In this document: one piece after another, positions 1 through 10,823 of the stretch | Numbering within the stretch: position 1 is the first letter of the stretch | Layout of the letters: each line of letters begins with the position of its first letter | Assembly (NCBI RefSeq): GCF_000003815.2 | Contig: NC_049997.1 | Location: 5,277,082 to 5,341,081 of the forward strand | Direction of reading: 5' to 3' | DNA: 64,000 nucleotides | Source: Branchiostoma floridae | Lineage: Eukaryota > Chordata > Leptocardii > Amphioxiformes > Branchiostomatidae | The notes under the pieces: model-generated | Database searches by the model: none | The model's input: only the letters and a program-made list of their open reading frames with translations | Told to the model about the DNA's origin: nothing | Translations under genes and position numbers: made by a program

Positions 1-129
1 ATGTGAAAAAAAAAAGAAACGTGTAGTTTATCAGATGTCATAGCTTTGTATGTTGCAATATTTGATGTAGTTCAGAGCAGCGTGCATTTATGGTACTGTC
101 ATGAGAAGATATGATATGTATCAGTATTG

Positions 130-1593
130 TCATGTGCTGTCTGGTTGTTGACTTGGTGTAACAGTTTGAGTCAATCTTGTCATCTCTCTCAAGACATATT
201 GAAATGCTGTTATCTTCTTTGGTTCAAACTCTAGTATGGCCAAACCTTCAAGTGAGGTAACTCTGCTTAGAGCAACATATATCATTCCAGGACTAAATAC
301 ACTTGGTCCTATATCAAGTACAACTTTTGACAATGATAGACCTTGTACTTTGTGACAAGTTGATGCATACGAAAGTTGAAGTGGGAACTGTGTACGGGTG
401 AAAACAGTGCTGTAACGTGCAAAGAATTTTGCTGTGATTGCTGAGATAAGAATAGCATTGTTCTTGGTAGGGTCTTGTAACATTTGACCGACCCTGGTAT
501 TGTCAAACTTGACATACTCTCCTGTAACAGTTGGTATTTTTGAGTTGTATTGTTGGTCATTTTCAGAGTCTTGTAATAGAAAGTCTTCCACTGTACCCTG
601 TGCACCATTTACAAGTCCATCCTCGCTCAGAATGTTTCTTAGTAGCATGACTCGACAACCTTTAGCAAGGCGAAGTTCTTTCTCATGTCCTGCTGTTTCA
701 CTGGTGTCGTCTGATATGAGATCTTGTTCAGGTATGTTGTTTGCATTGACAAGACCATCGGTCATTTCATCTCTTGCTGTCAGTAGATGTATCTGAGTAT
801 CTGATTGAGAATATAGTCTTTGCAGTTCTTCCTTGTTATGCTCTATGGCTTTTTTCCTTGTTGGAAAAATGTGAAGAGCTATGGAAAAGGCAGTTTATTC
901 AATATCTGCTCTTGTTTTGATGCAAGTTGAAAGAAGGGCAATATCTGCATTGGTTGGCAGTCCAACTCGTACTCTGTTAAGGAGTTCTGTAAACTCTTTG
1001 TCATTTTCTTGTCTGTGATTGACAGTAAGAAATAATGGCTTTAATAGTGATCTCCATAAGTGAGTGAAAGGTTCTTGCTGGTTTGGTGAATCTTCAAATA
1101 TGAATTTTCCGAAGACCGGTTTGAGCTGATAGAAATCACCAAAAGCTATGATGTTGAGGTTCCCAAAGTAGCTGTGTTGGTCAACTGTAGTGTCTTTGAT
1201 CTCTGATTGGCGGAGGTGAATGTGTCCCAGTCTGACAATGCTAATCATACTTATTTCATCAATGAAAACTGTGTGTACATTGCTGAATTTGCGTCGAAGT
1301 TGTGACAGTTTCTCAGCACTGAGTGGTAGGTACTGGGTTTTACCTCTTCGGCCATGGTCAACAGGTAGTGATAGAGCTGAATGTACTGTGAAGACACCAA
1401 TGTTGTAGGCAGCGACACCTGTTGGTGCAGTGAGCATTACAGGAGATGTTGGGCAGTGTGATGTACGGATCAAGTACTCATTCAGAACTTTTATTAGAAA
1501 ACTTTTGCGACAGCCTGCTCCTCCAGTGACAAAGAGTCTCAAAGGTTGTGGTTTTGGAGAGGCTCGGTCTGCTTGGTGTCTGTTCATCAGCAA
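130..1593 (-). pseudogene. Helitron PIF1-like helicase domain, broken
   Basis: This is the C-terminal superfamily 1B (PIF1-type) helicase of a Helitron polyprotein, the part that unwinds DNA during rolling-circle transposition. The Walker A region reads GGAGCRKS, where the usual glycine before KS is arginine, and Walker B reads VFIDEIS. A later FGDFYQLKPV segment and the CHKVQGLSL and YVALSRVTSLEGL segments near the C-terminus match helicase motifs III, V and VI. The reading frame is interrupted by an in-frame TAA at 892-894 between the Walker half (895-1593) and the C-terminal half (130-891); both halves are in the same frame. At about 1593-1600 the frame also shifts relative to the upstream segment. 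I read it as a dead copy. The arginine in Walker A would by itself impair ATP binding, by general knowledge of P-loops. Confidence 0.9.
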
Positions 1594-2519
1594 AAAGTGT
1601 TCACTGTGTTAAACACATGCTTTTGGTCATGTGACATGTTACTGAGTGCATCAAAGAATGCATCATCAGTCATTGTGTAGCGAGATAGAGTATTCCATGC
1701 AAGTGAATCATCATGTAACATTGTGAGGTTTTCTGAAGATATCACGTCAACACTGTTAGTTTGAGCAACAGCAGCAGCCGCTTGTTCTGCATTTTCTGCT
1801 GTCCATTGTGCATCAAGATGGAGTCCTTCAGTGTCAAAGTCATGTTCAGTTTCCAACTGTTGGTGAGTCACATTGGGGGCAAGTGTGGTAGCAATAGATG
1901 TAAGATCATCTGACAGCAGGCGTACTTGCATGATAGCTTGTTCTATATCTGATGTGAAATGAAAATGCTGTGCAAGACTATTGTCAAACTGATCCTTCTT
2001 AGCAGAGAAAGCATCTTGAGCGCAAGCATATCCATCAAGGATGTCATTTTCATTTCTCCATGGGTAGTACATGTACAAGAGACCGTAGAAATAGTCATCT
2101 CCATTTCCAGAGGATAGTTTTGAGCTTCTAACACAGGCAAGCTTTTGACGTTTCTTTATCCATCTATCACAGCGTTGTAACTTGATAGCTCGAGAAGCTC
2201 CTGATGGCTCAATGGATGTAATGGAGTATGTTGCAGCAAAGGTGAATAATGACATTGTATCCCAGGGATCACCATGTGGTCTCATTGCATAGTATTGAGC
2301 TGTTCCGTTTGTGAAAATGTCAGATGATGAATCATCAAGCTTCTCGAGGTCATCTTTTGGTTTGAGCAGACGCATTCTTTTGTGTGGTGGTTTGGTATTG
2401 ATTGACACTGTTTGCCTTGAAGATCGTATGAGTTGCAGGTTTGCTAGTCTGTATCAAACTTCTTGCCCGCCAACTAGGCGGTGGCTGAGTACAGTGTTAC
2501 CAATCTGGGCTAAACGTGC
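1587..2519 (-). pseudogene. Helitron middle segment between Rep and helicase
   Basis: This is the linker part of a Helitron polyprotein that normally follows the Rep nuclease and precedes the helicase. The open stretch 1587-2408 contains QYYAMRPHGDPWDTMSL and continues to DQKHVFNTVNTF just before the helicase start, as in Helitron proteins. The same frame extends upstream through SHRLVGGQEV, then a TGA stop, then YRLANLQL and VSINTKPPHKRM, which matches the sequence that follows the Rep domain in Helitrons. It is broken by that TGA and by a frameshift near 1593. What it should follow, the Rep domain, is missing (see the neighbouring entry). Confidence 0.75.
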
Positions 2520-4024
2520 TCTTTTTGTAATGTTAGGTTAAGTAGTTGGTCTTTAAAGTATGCTGCTGTTCCACGGATGTTCTTCATGAAAGTGTATGAT
2601 GTGCTTTCAACATCTTCATGAATATTCTGACGCAGATCACCTGCTGTCAGAGGTTGTGGTGAAGATTGTGAGGTATCATTACCTTGCTTTTGCATTCTAC
2701 ACACAGTTGATATCTGACTGTACAGTTTCTTGATTTCATAGGAGTTCAAAGCAAAGAAGAGCCAAGGGATATTTTTCCTCCAGATATCATTGATATTAAG
2801 TAGTCGTGACTGGAAGTACTGTAAGTCTGTCATAGGTATTTCTCTCATCTGTTGGAAGCCATTACAACCATATGGATACAACTGAGGGAAGCAGTGTTCC
2901 TCAAGGTCATTCTCCTTAAAAATACTTTGTGGTGCTGATGTTTCACGAGGGAGAGATACGGCTGGTACACTGTCTGTTGTGCTCTGTAACAGAGATTGTA
3001 AGGGAATATTTGGATTGATGTAGTTGCAGGGAAAAGCAGACAGCTCTGTGACATTAGAAGACCCATTTGATTGATCAACTTCATCATAGTTGGCAAGATT
3101 TAAATGGAATTCGCATGATGTTTCCTTCCAATCTTGAAAGGAAGCTATGTTTACATCTGAGTAAAGATGATTATTAGTGATCAGCCATGTTAGAGCTTCA
3201 TGCATGTGAATATATCGCACAATGTACTGTGGATCATTTCTTTGTGTTCTATCGTTAGTCTCGGAGGGACGTACTATTACGATTCCTGATGTGTCTTGAC
3301 AGCGTGGTAACAGATTGCAAGATGTTTCAATGTTGGTAGAGAAACTTATGGCTTGGCCTTGTTCACCATATTGTCCACCTGGTAGGATAACCAGCTTTAC
3401 AAATGTGTACTTCAGGCTGACAAGTCTTGTCTCCATTCTAGTAAGCTGTTTAATACATGATGGGATATCACCTGGGTCCATATTATTAGTCCAAGCATTG
3501 GGTATTGGTTTTTGTCTTTCAATAGCAGTTGAACACTTTGAACACAGATGGCATTGATCAGAGTTATTTTGATGTGCATACTTCATAGCATCTGTTACAG
3601 AAATGTTGCAGGCTCTTACTTGCTCATGAAATAATAATTTTCTACACAGAATGCAATAGTATTTTGGTTGCTGCTGTATGTAGCAATGGAATGCTGGGAA
3701 CTCTGATTTGTACCCTTCGTTAGTATGCTCAGTGTGACCTGTGCTATGTTCTTTCACATACTTGTTAGCAGCTGTATTCCTTTGGTAGTCACGGCACTTC
3801 TTTACACGTTCAGCTCTATGCTGAGAAGTTTCTTTAGTTGCTCTGTTTCTGTAGTTTAATCTTTGTTTTTCTAGTCTTTTTAACCTTTCGTCAGATGTTT
3901 CACTTTGTTTCCTGGCTTTATAGCATTCTCTTTGCTTAGGAAGTGTGTGTGCTTTTTTCTCAGCTGGTTCTCTTTCACTGTGCGAAAGGGTGTCATTTCC
4001 GGACGTTTCTATGTTTGTATACAT
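2510..4024 (-). pseudogene. Helitron N-terminal region, truncated before the Rep nuclease
   Basis: The 504-residue open frame starts with basic, repeated segments (KARKQSETSDERLKRLEKQR, then NYRNRATKE) that resemble the arginine/lysine-rich repeats of many Helitron proteins. Cys pairs follow: CILC near residue 123 and LCSKC near residue 157. A segment ending DIPSCIKQLTRMETRLVSL matches the DUF6570-like region of Helitron polyproteins. Near the end, HCFPQLYPYG and GTAAYFKDQLLNL mark the beginning of the Helitron-like N domain that leads into the HUH/Tyr Rep nuclease. The frame then stops at 2510, and the next recognisable Helitron sequence is already past Rep, so several hundred residues carrying the catalytic HUH and tyrosine motifs are absent. 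The first codons lie at the edge of a tandem array, so the true start is uncertain. Confidence 0.8.
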
Positions 4025-4640
4025 CCGGATCGGGACCGTTTCTGGATATATCCGGACAATATCCGGACGAAATCTGACATAACTCCCCTGCGTTTTCGGA
4101 TAATTTCAGGAGTCCGGAACGGGACCATTTAATTCCTGCCTCATATCCGGATTTCCAGTAATGGAACGTTTTCGGACTCTTTGGAGACAAAACACGTTCC
4201 GAATATTTCGTATATATCCGGATAATTTCAGGAGTCCGGAACGGGACCAAATAATTACGTCTCATATCCGGATTTCCAGTAATGGAACGTTTTTGGACTC
4301 TTTTGGATACAAATCACGTTCCGAATATTTCGTATAAATCCGGATAATTTCAGGAGTCAAGAATGGGACCTTATAATCATGTCGCATATCCGGATTTCCA
4401 GTAATGGAACGTTTTCGGACTCTTTGGAGACAAAGGACATTGTCTAATATTTCATGTTTTCTGATCACGTCCGGAACTTTTACGTCCCGGAAAGGTCGCA
4501 TATGCTGAGCATTTCCGTATTCCAGAATGGGACCGTATTATCATGTCTCATATCCGGATTCCAAATTCGTTCCGAATATTTCATATTTTCTGAGCGCGGT
4601 CGGGGCTATTACGCCCCGGAAAGGTTGCATAAACTTAAGA
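3999..4640. repeat. 121-bp tandem repeat, about four to five units
   Basis: The phrase ending in CCAGTAATGGAACGTTTT recurs at about 4155, 4276 and 4398, giving a period of 121-122 bp. Partial, diverged units lie on both sides. Each unit holds CATATCCGGATTTCC and ends near AATTTCAGGAGTCCGGAACG. Short open frames here are artefacts of the repeat. The array adjoins the Helitron start and may be its subterminal repeat. It shares the 16-mer ATATCCGGACAATATC with the minisatellite at 14.7 kb. Confidence 0.85.
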
Positions 4641-5160
4641 TATACTGAAACATCATAGGAACAATACAGCACATTATTTCAGAATATCCAGCAACTTTAC
4701 GATCATGCTAAATATCTAATATTTAACGTTTCCTGTCCGTTTTAACCCCGAAAATGCTTACTCGGTAAGGCTACATTTTGTGAAAGCTTTTCAAAGACTT
4801 TCCTGTATAAATCAGATGACACAAGTATCACAACAAATACATTATGTGGAGGAACAGATCATGTTAACGTCAAGGGGCAAATCAATATGCATTTGTCTCT
4901 TAGTCATACCGAAGGAAGTTTTAGCTCACTACAACCTCATTGGTCTTCACAAAAAGTGAAGCTCGAACGAAGCCAAAGTTAAACAGTTCAGACAATCACT
5001 GTCAGATCCAATAATATCAAGCCCAAGTCAATAACATCATAACAAAACTGATCAGTTTAAATGTACAATATCAAATGTACAGTATCCGACACAAGTCTAA
5101 CGTTATATACCATACAATCAATATTCGTAGGATAAAAATGTAATTGCGAAATCAGTACGA
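4641..5160. other. No feature seen
   Basis: AT-rich unique-looking DNA between the tandem array and the LINE leader. I see no gene, no convincing RNA gene and no clear repeat. Confidence 0.5.
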
Positions 5161-8100
5161 CAGTCCATTTTCAAGTCCTCTATAAGTCCGTCTCTCACGG
5201 GGATGCCCAAACATCGGCTCCCGGTCCATCCGCCTTGCCGTGGTGTGAGAGCCCGAATGTACCAATCTCCTAGTCCCGGGGTACATTCCTACTCTGTAAC
5301 CTCGAATGAGGGGGTGGAGCTTGGGTAGTCGCCAAAGGATGGACCACGAGAAACCCTTGGGTCAATCACCCATAGGTGGATAGCAGCTATGCTGCACGCG
5401 ATTACGAAAACCTCAGTGAGAAAGTCTCAACCTGCTAGAGGATCAACTCAAGGCGGGAAGAGGCGTGTTGATAGTTTTGAAGACACCTCTGGAGGAGGAC
5501 AGCCTATGACGTCTAACCGACCGAAGCTTTTGTCCCCCAAATACCGCACTAACATTGCAACCTGGAATGTTAGAACTCTCTAACAGGGCCGGAAGAGTTC
5601 ATCAAGTAGCAGCTGAAATGAAGCGTCTTAAAATAGGAATAGCTGGGTTAAGTGAAACAAGATGGCTGGGAAGCGGCAAGACTACCCTACAGAGCGGAGA
5701 AACCATTATATACTCTGGTCACCCAGAAGACTATCCAACACATGTAAGAGGAGTAGGAATCATTATGTCTAAGGAAAGTTCACGGAGTCTGATGGAATGG
5801 GAACCGGTCTCAGAGAGAATAATCACTGCTAGGTTCACGTCTCGATGCCAGGACACAACTATCATACAAGCATATGCTCCCACAAATGATGCAAGTGAAG
5901 TGGACAAGGAACTGTTCTACGAACAGCTGCAAGCCACCATGGCAAAGCGTAAGAAGAGGGACATCACTATTCTCATGGGGGACATGAATGCCAAAGTGGG
6001 ATCAGCAAACAGTGGCAATGAGGGTGTGATGGGGAAGCATGGAGTTGGGACCATGAACCACAATGGAGAGCTCTTTGTCGACTTCTGCTCCGTGAACGAC
6101 ATGGTTATAGGAGGCACCTTGTTCCCACATAAGGAGAGCCATAAAGTGACCTGGAGATCACCGGATGGATCCTACGAGAACCAAATAGACCACATTGCAA
6201 TTTCTAGAAGGTGGCGCGGAACCCTACAAGACTGCAGAATAAAGAGGAGTGCAGATGTTGGCTCGGACCACCATCTACTTATGGCTGCCTGCAGGGTACG
6301 TCTCGCCGCTTGCAGAAAGAAAGTTCAGAAGACTACTAAGTACAATGTGGAGAGGCTAAAAAACCCGGATATGAAACAGCAGTTTGTACTCACCTTGGCC
6401 AACCGCTTCGATGTTCTACGTTACAATTCGGATAATGAGGAAGAGTTAGATGATGATGAAATAGAAACCGAATGGTCGACCATCAAAGAAGCGTACACAA
6501 GCACATGTGAAGAGGTTCTGGGAAAGGTAAAGCGGGAGAGGAAGGAATGGATGAGCGAGGGCACATGGGAGAAAGTGGAGGAAAGACGCAAACTGAAAGC
6601 AAACATCGAGAACTGCAGAACCAGGAACCAGAAGGCAAATGCCATGAAGCAGTACAACTCAGCTGACAGGAAAGTAAAGAAAAGTTGCAGGAGAGATAAA
6701 AGGAAGTGGATCTCAGACAAGGCTGCCGAGGCAGAAGAGGCCGCGTCAAAGCAGGATATGAAAACCCTCTATAGAATCACCAAAACACTGAGTGGGAAAA
6801 GAAGACAAATAAACAAGCCAGTACAAGACAAGAATGGTAAACTGCTTGCAACAAAGGAGCAACAAATGGAACGCTGGAGAGACCACTTTAAAGAAATTCT
6901 CAATCGCACACCTCCACCGAATCCCCCGGAAATTGAGCCCCCAATAGAACTGCTCGATATTCGCACTGGCCCACCAAGCAAGATAGAGATCCGCAAGGCT
7001 AGGCGTGGCCAATAATCCTCCCTAGCCGGCTAATTCCTTCCCCAGCTTATGTTACTGTTTTAATGCCACGGGAGGAATCTGCTTGGAGATTACCGCAAGG
7101 CCATCTCTTCACTCAAGAACGGGAAAGCCGCAGGACCCGATGGAATACCTCCAGAGGCCTGGAAAGAGGCAGGTAACCTTTCTGTTGAAGCTCTGCATCC
7201 ACTACTCAGCAGAATCTGGCTAGAAGAGAGTACACCCACAGACTGGAAGAGAGGTACTATTATAAAGCTGCCAAAGAAAGGTGACTTGACACAATGTAAA
7301 AACTGGCGTGGCATCATGCTTCTCTCAGTTGCCAGCAAGCTACTCTGCAGGATCATCCTCAATAGAACAGCAAACGCAATGGAGACCAAACTAAGAGATA
7401 ATCAAGCAGGCTTCCGAGCAAATAGATCTTGTAGCGACCAGATCGCAACCCTAAGAGTCATAGTGGAGCAATCAACAGAATTCAATTCACAACTGTATGC
7501 TGTTTTTGTGGACTATGAAAAAGCATTTGATTCACTCGACAGGACATCACTATGGAACATCCTTGCCCACTATGGAATCCCCCCAAAGATCATCAACATG
7601 ATCAAAGTCTTCTACAACAACTTCCAAGCACAAGTATCCCACGAAGGAGATCTGACAGAGCCCTTCAACATGACCACCGGAGTGCGACAGGGGTGCCTCT
7701 TGAGCCCGCTGCTATTTATAACTGCACTGGACTGGGTGATGAGGGAAACTACCAAAGATGCCAGGACAGGAATTCAGTGGACATTGACGGACATGTTAGA
7801 TGACTTAGACTTCGCGGACGACCTTGCTCTTCTGTGCCATACCATCAGCCAGATGAGAGAGAAGACCCAGAGGTTAGAACACAAGTCAGGCCAAGTGGGA
7901 CTAATCATCAACGCAGGAAAAACTAAAGAGATGAGGGTGAAAACGGTGGGGAACGCCAAACCTGTGTGCTGCAGAGGAATAGAGCTGGAGACAGTGAAGG
8001 ATTTCACATACCTTGGCAGTGTCATCAGCAGTGACGGAGGTGCGACCAAGGACATTGAAGCCCGCATAGGGAAGGGAAAGGCTGCCTTTGTCCAACTAAG

Positions 8101-8604
8101 ACCAGTTTGGAGGGCCAGGAAATCTCCCTCAGAACAAAGCTACGTATCTTTGAATCCAATGTCAAGTCCATCCTACTATATGGCTGTGAAACCTGGGGCC
8201 TAACACAAGCCAACATTAAGAAACTCCAAACCTTCATCAATGTAAGACTCCGCTACATCCTTGGCATTTGGTGGCCAAATAAGATCAGCAACCATGACCT
8301 CCTGGAGAAAACTGGCCAGGAACCTGTGGAGGTCACCATAAGGCGCAGGAAATGGAGGTGGATTGGACACACACTAAGAAAACCCCCACCATCCATTACG
8401 AGGGCAGTCCTAGAATGGAACCCCCAAGGCAAAAGACGAAGAGGTAGACCTAGGCTGTCGTGGAGGCGAGGAGTCATGAAGGACCTACAACATGCAAAGA
8501 CCTCGTGGCATGAGGCTAAGACAACCGCCAAAGACCGAGGAAGGTGGAGGCATCTCACCGAGGCCCTGTGCTCCAGAAGGGGCAAAGAGGATTTAGTCAA
8601 GTAA
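5160..8604 (+). mobile_element. RTE-like LINE, broken copy
   Basis: This is a non-LTR retrotransposon with an apurinic-type endonuclease followed by reverse transcriptase. The endonuclease part (5389-7015) shows NIATWNVRTL, GLSETRWLG, QAYAPTND, MGDMNAKVG, NQIDHIAIS and SDHHLLMAA. The RT part (7095-8203) shows GPDGIPPEAW, NWRGIMLLS, FVDYEKAFDSLD, GVRQGCLLSPLLF and DDLDFADDLALL (FADD box). The C-terminal region 8107-8604 has RRRKWRWIGHTLRKPP and GRWRHLTEALCSRRG, seen in craniofacial-development-protein-2-like RTE-group elements. The frame breaks near 5580, at the 7000-7092 insertion and near 8120, where one base appears to be lost. The leader at 5160-5388 contains a run ending GATAGCAGCTATGCTGC before the first ATG. 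It ends in short GTCAAGTAAGTCAAG-type repeats. The clade name is an inference. Confidence 0.88.
7000..7092. mobile_element. Small insertion with 9-bp target duplication in the LINE
   Basis: The 9-mer CCGCAAGGC occurs at 6991-6999 and again at 7093-7101, exactly where the RT protein should run EIRKA into RKAISSLKNGK. The 93 bp between them carry stop codons and do not belong to the LINE. The insertion ends with GGAATCTGCTTGGAGATTA, which resembles the AACCTCTGCTTGGAGAGTA terminus of the short inverted-repeat family further along the window. The left end is poorly matched. Insertion plus one duplication is 102 bp, so the LINE frame resumes downstream. Confidence 0.7.
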
Positions 8605-9662
8605 GTCAAGTCATAAGTCCGTATCGTGTTGACTGTGGAATCATCGTCCGGGGAGCCCTCTTCTGCGTCTTTGTGGTAGTGGACGATCATTGGCGACGGA
8701 AGATGCTCTGGCAAGACCCCGCAATATCGACGGCACGTCTCGAGGACAGCCCGCTCCGGCACTGTCCGTCTTCCGAGTAGAAACAATTCTGGCAGGATGC
8801 AACGGCACCGGGCACAGACTGTCGTAAGTGTTACGAGGAGGTAGGCCTCGGTCGTCGGCATGGCAGGACAGGCGATTGGGAAACAGGGGCTCAGCGGCTG
8901 GAATGGAAAAGAACGGCTTGTAACTGCCCCGAACCCATGAACGGTACATGTAAAATTATTCAAACAACACGGCCATAACAATCACAGCAGGACAAGACGG
9001 GGGACAAAGGCAGGAATCTGGAGTCGGCTATTATCAAAGGGCGAGGGCCACACAGATGGCACAGATAAGGACCCCAAAGAACGAATGGAATTTGAATATG
9101 CACACAATCACATTGGTCTCAGTAGTAAGGAGATTACAGTTCCTCCTTGGTTCTATAAAGATTTAGCCAGCCAAAACAATAGGACAGAAAAGTTTAGAAG
9201 CAACCGTTACGGCTCTTACAGCACAAAATAATATGAGAATTTAACTAACTATGGAACGGGCAATTTGTAAACAAGCCGGGGATGACACGCGGGGGTTCCA
9301 ACTGAAAGAGAAGTGATCTATCATACAACAATCTTTACAAAAAGATCACACTACTAATTATTAAATACACAAAACACTAGGAAGGGATAACAGACATTGC
9401 TGACAGACATATACGGAACTAAGAACGGTAACTGCTATGTATATACAATCTATGTACTAGAGAGCTACACTACTCACTTCTTCAAGTTCTTGGTCCGGTA
9501 GCGGCTAGCGGCGGCGACAACTGATGTTCAAATCTAGTTTCAAACCTAACTGCTGTCACCAGCTGGTCTACTATTGGTCTAGTCAAGTCATGTGACTTCC
9601 TAACATGGTCTTGTTACCTATTAAAGGACTCCTCCAGATGGTTCCAAGCAAGTTAGTGTCAT
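8605..9662. other. No gene seen between two LINEs
   Basis: About 1 kb separates the RTE-like LINE from the ORF1 remnant of the next LINE. The first 350 bp may be the 3' tail of the upstream LINE. The long antisense frame at 8253-8981 overlaps the LINE and has no recognisable domain. I see nothing else here. Confidence 0.5.
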
Positions 9663-10499
9663 CCATCATGCCTGTTTCACAGAAACACATGGCATTGTGC
9701 ATTATTAGATGACCCTGACCTCCAACAAGTAGGAGATAACGTCAACTCCTTTCTAAGGGTCATCTCTGAGGAAACCAAGTATGTACATCTGATTGATAAT
9801 AGTAATCTGTCAGATATGGGACTGATCAAGCGACGACTCTACAGCCATGACGGGTACCATCTGAACAGATTTGGGATACGAGTACTGGCGGCCAATATCA
9901 AAAGAGTAATCAACCCGTTGATAGGACTGGGACAATACACCAACAGAGGCGCTAGGCTCAATCAATCGCCTACACACAACCAAAGCCCCGTATCCCCCGG
10001 GATCTCCACAACGCACGGTCAGGGACAAAGGCCACACCCCATCGCTACATACGAGCGAGACTTCCCAAGGCTCAACCAAACGCTCGTAAATGGTCCATCA
10101 GTTACGAGAAACTATTCTGACGCTCTCAGACAAGGACAATCATCAAGTGCACCCCAGGCCACCGGGGCACCTGCTGCATCGAGACCCACACCCCTTTCAG
10201 GACCTCTACAGAGTGCAAGTCAAGGCCAGTCCTCGCGTGGAAGTGTTAACGCGACCTTCGAACGTTTTGCACCGGCGGCTCAAGAATCTCCCCCGCCTGT
10301 GCGTCCGTTCTTCCGACCGAATCAGCCTTCAGAACCCTGGAGAAGCCCCCCTCCCCCGTTCAACCTGCCTCCTACACCGTGGGGATTCCTGCCGCCAAAC
10401 GTCCAAGTACCCGGCCCACATTCACGGATGAACTCTCCTCCTTGGCCTTGGCACCCTGCCATGATGTGGCCACCAATGGTTACCAATAACATGTGGTAG
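9663..10499 (+). pseudogene. CR1-like LINE ORF1, 5'-truncated, SGNH esterase end
   Basis: The frame is open from at least 9663 (no start codon visible) to the stop at 10497. The first part reads GDNVNSFLRVISEET, then SHDGYHLNRFGIRVLAANI. The DGYHLN sequence is the Asp-x-x-His block of SGNH/GDSL hydrolases, and this kind of esterase domain is known from ORF1 of some CR1-clade LINEs, where it may help membrane or RNP handling. The remaining 150 or so residues are a low-complexity Pro/Ser/Gln-rich tail ending in PWPWHPAMMWPP. The catalytic Ser block is missing, so the copy is truncated at its 5' end. The next ORF starts about 325 bp downstream on the same strand and presumably belongs to the same element. 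Confidence 0.72.
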
Positions 10500-10823
10500 G
10501 AACTTTCTAGTGATATTCTTGGCCTTTTTCAATTAGTAACGAAAATTCGGGGCTATCATTACTATGTCTACCAAATTGTGCCCATCAATTGTCTCAGCTA
10601 CAGTATCATAGAATAGTTTTATCATGTACATATAGTTGATATGCACTGTATTTTACCTAGTGCTTAGTACGATTATTATACATAATTCACCGTATATATG
10701 AGTATATATAAAGTAACGAAGTTTTATCATTGGTTCAGCTTAACATTTTAGCTATGACATTTTAGATCTTGTCACTCTCATGAGTTAAAGTATTTTGATG
10801 ATTAAGGTAAAGACGCAACTCTC
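10500..10823 (+). other. Inter-ORF spacer of the CR1-like LINE
   Basis: AT-rich spacer between ORF1 and ORF2 of the same LINE. No other feature seen. Confidence 0.6.

Noticed and set aside
8253..8981. 242-codon minus-strand frame
   Set aside because: It overlaps the LINE C-terminus on the other strand and has no recognisable domain.
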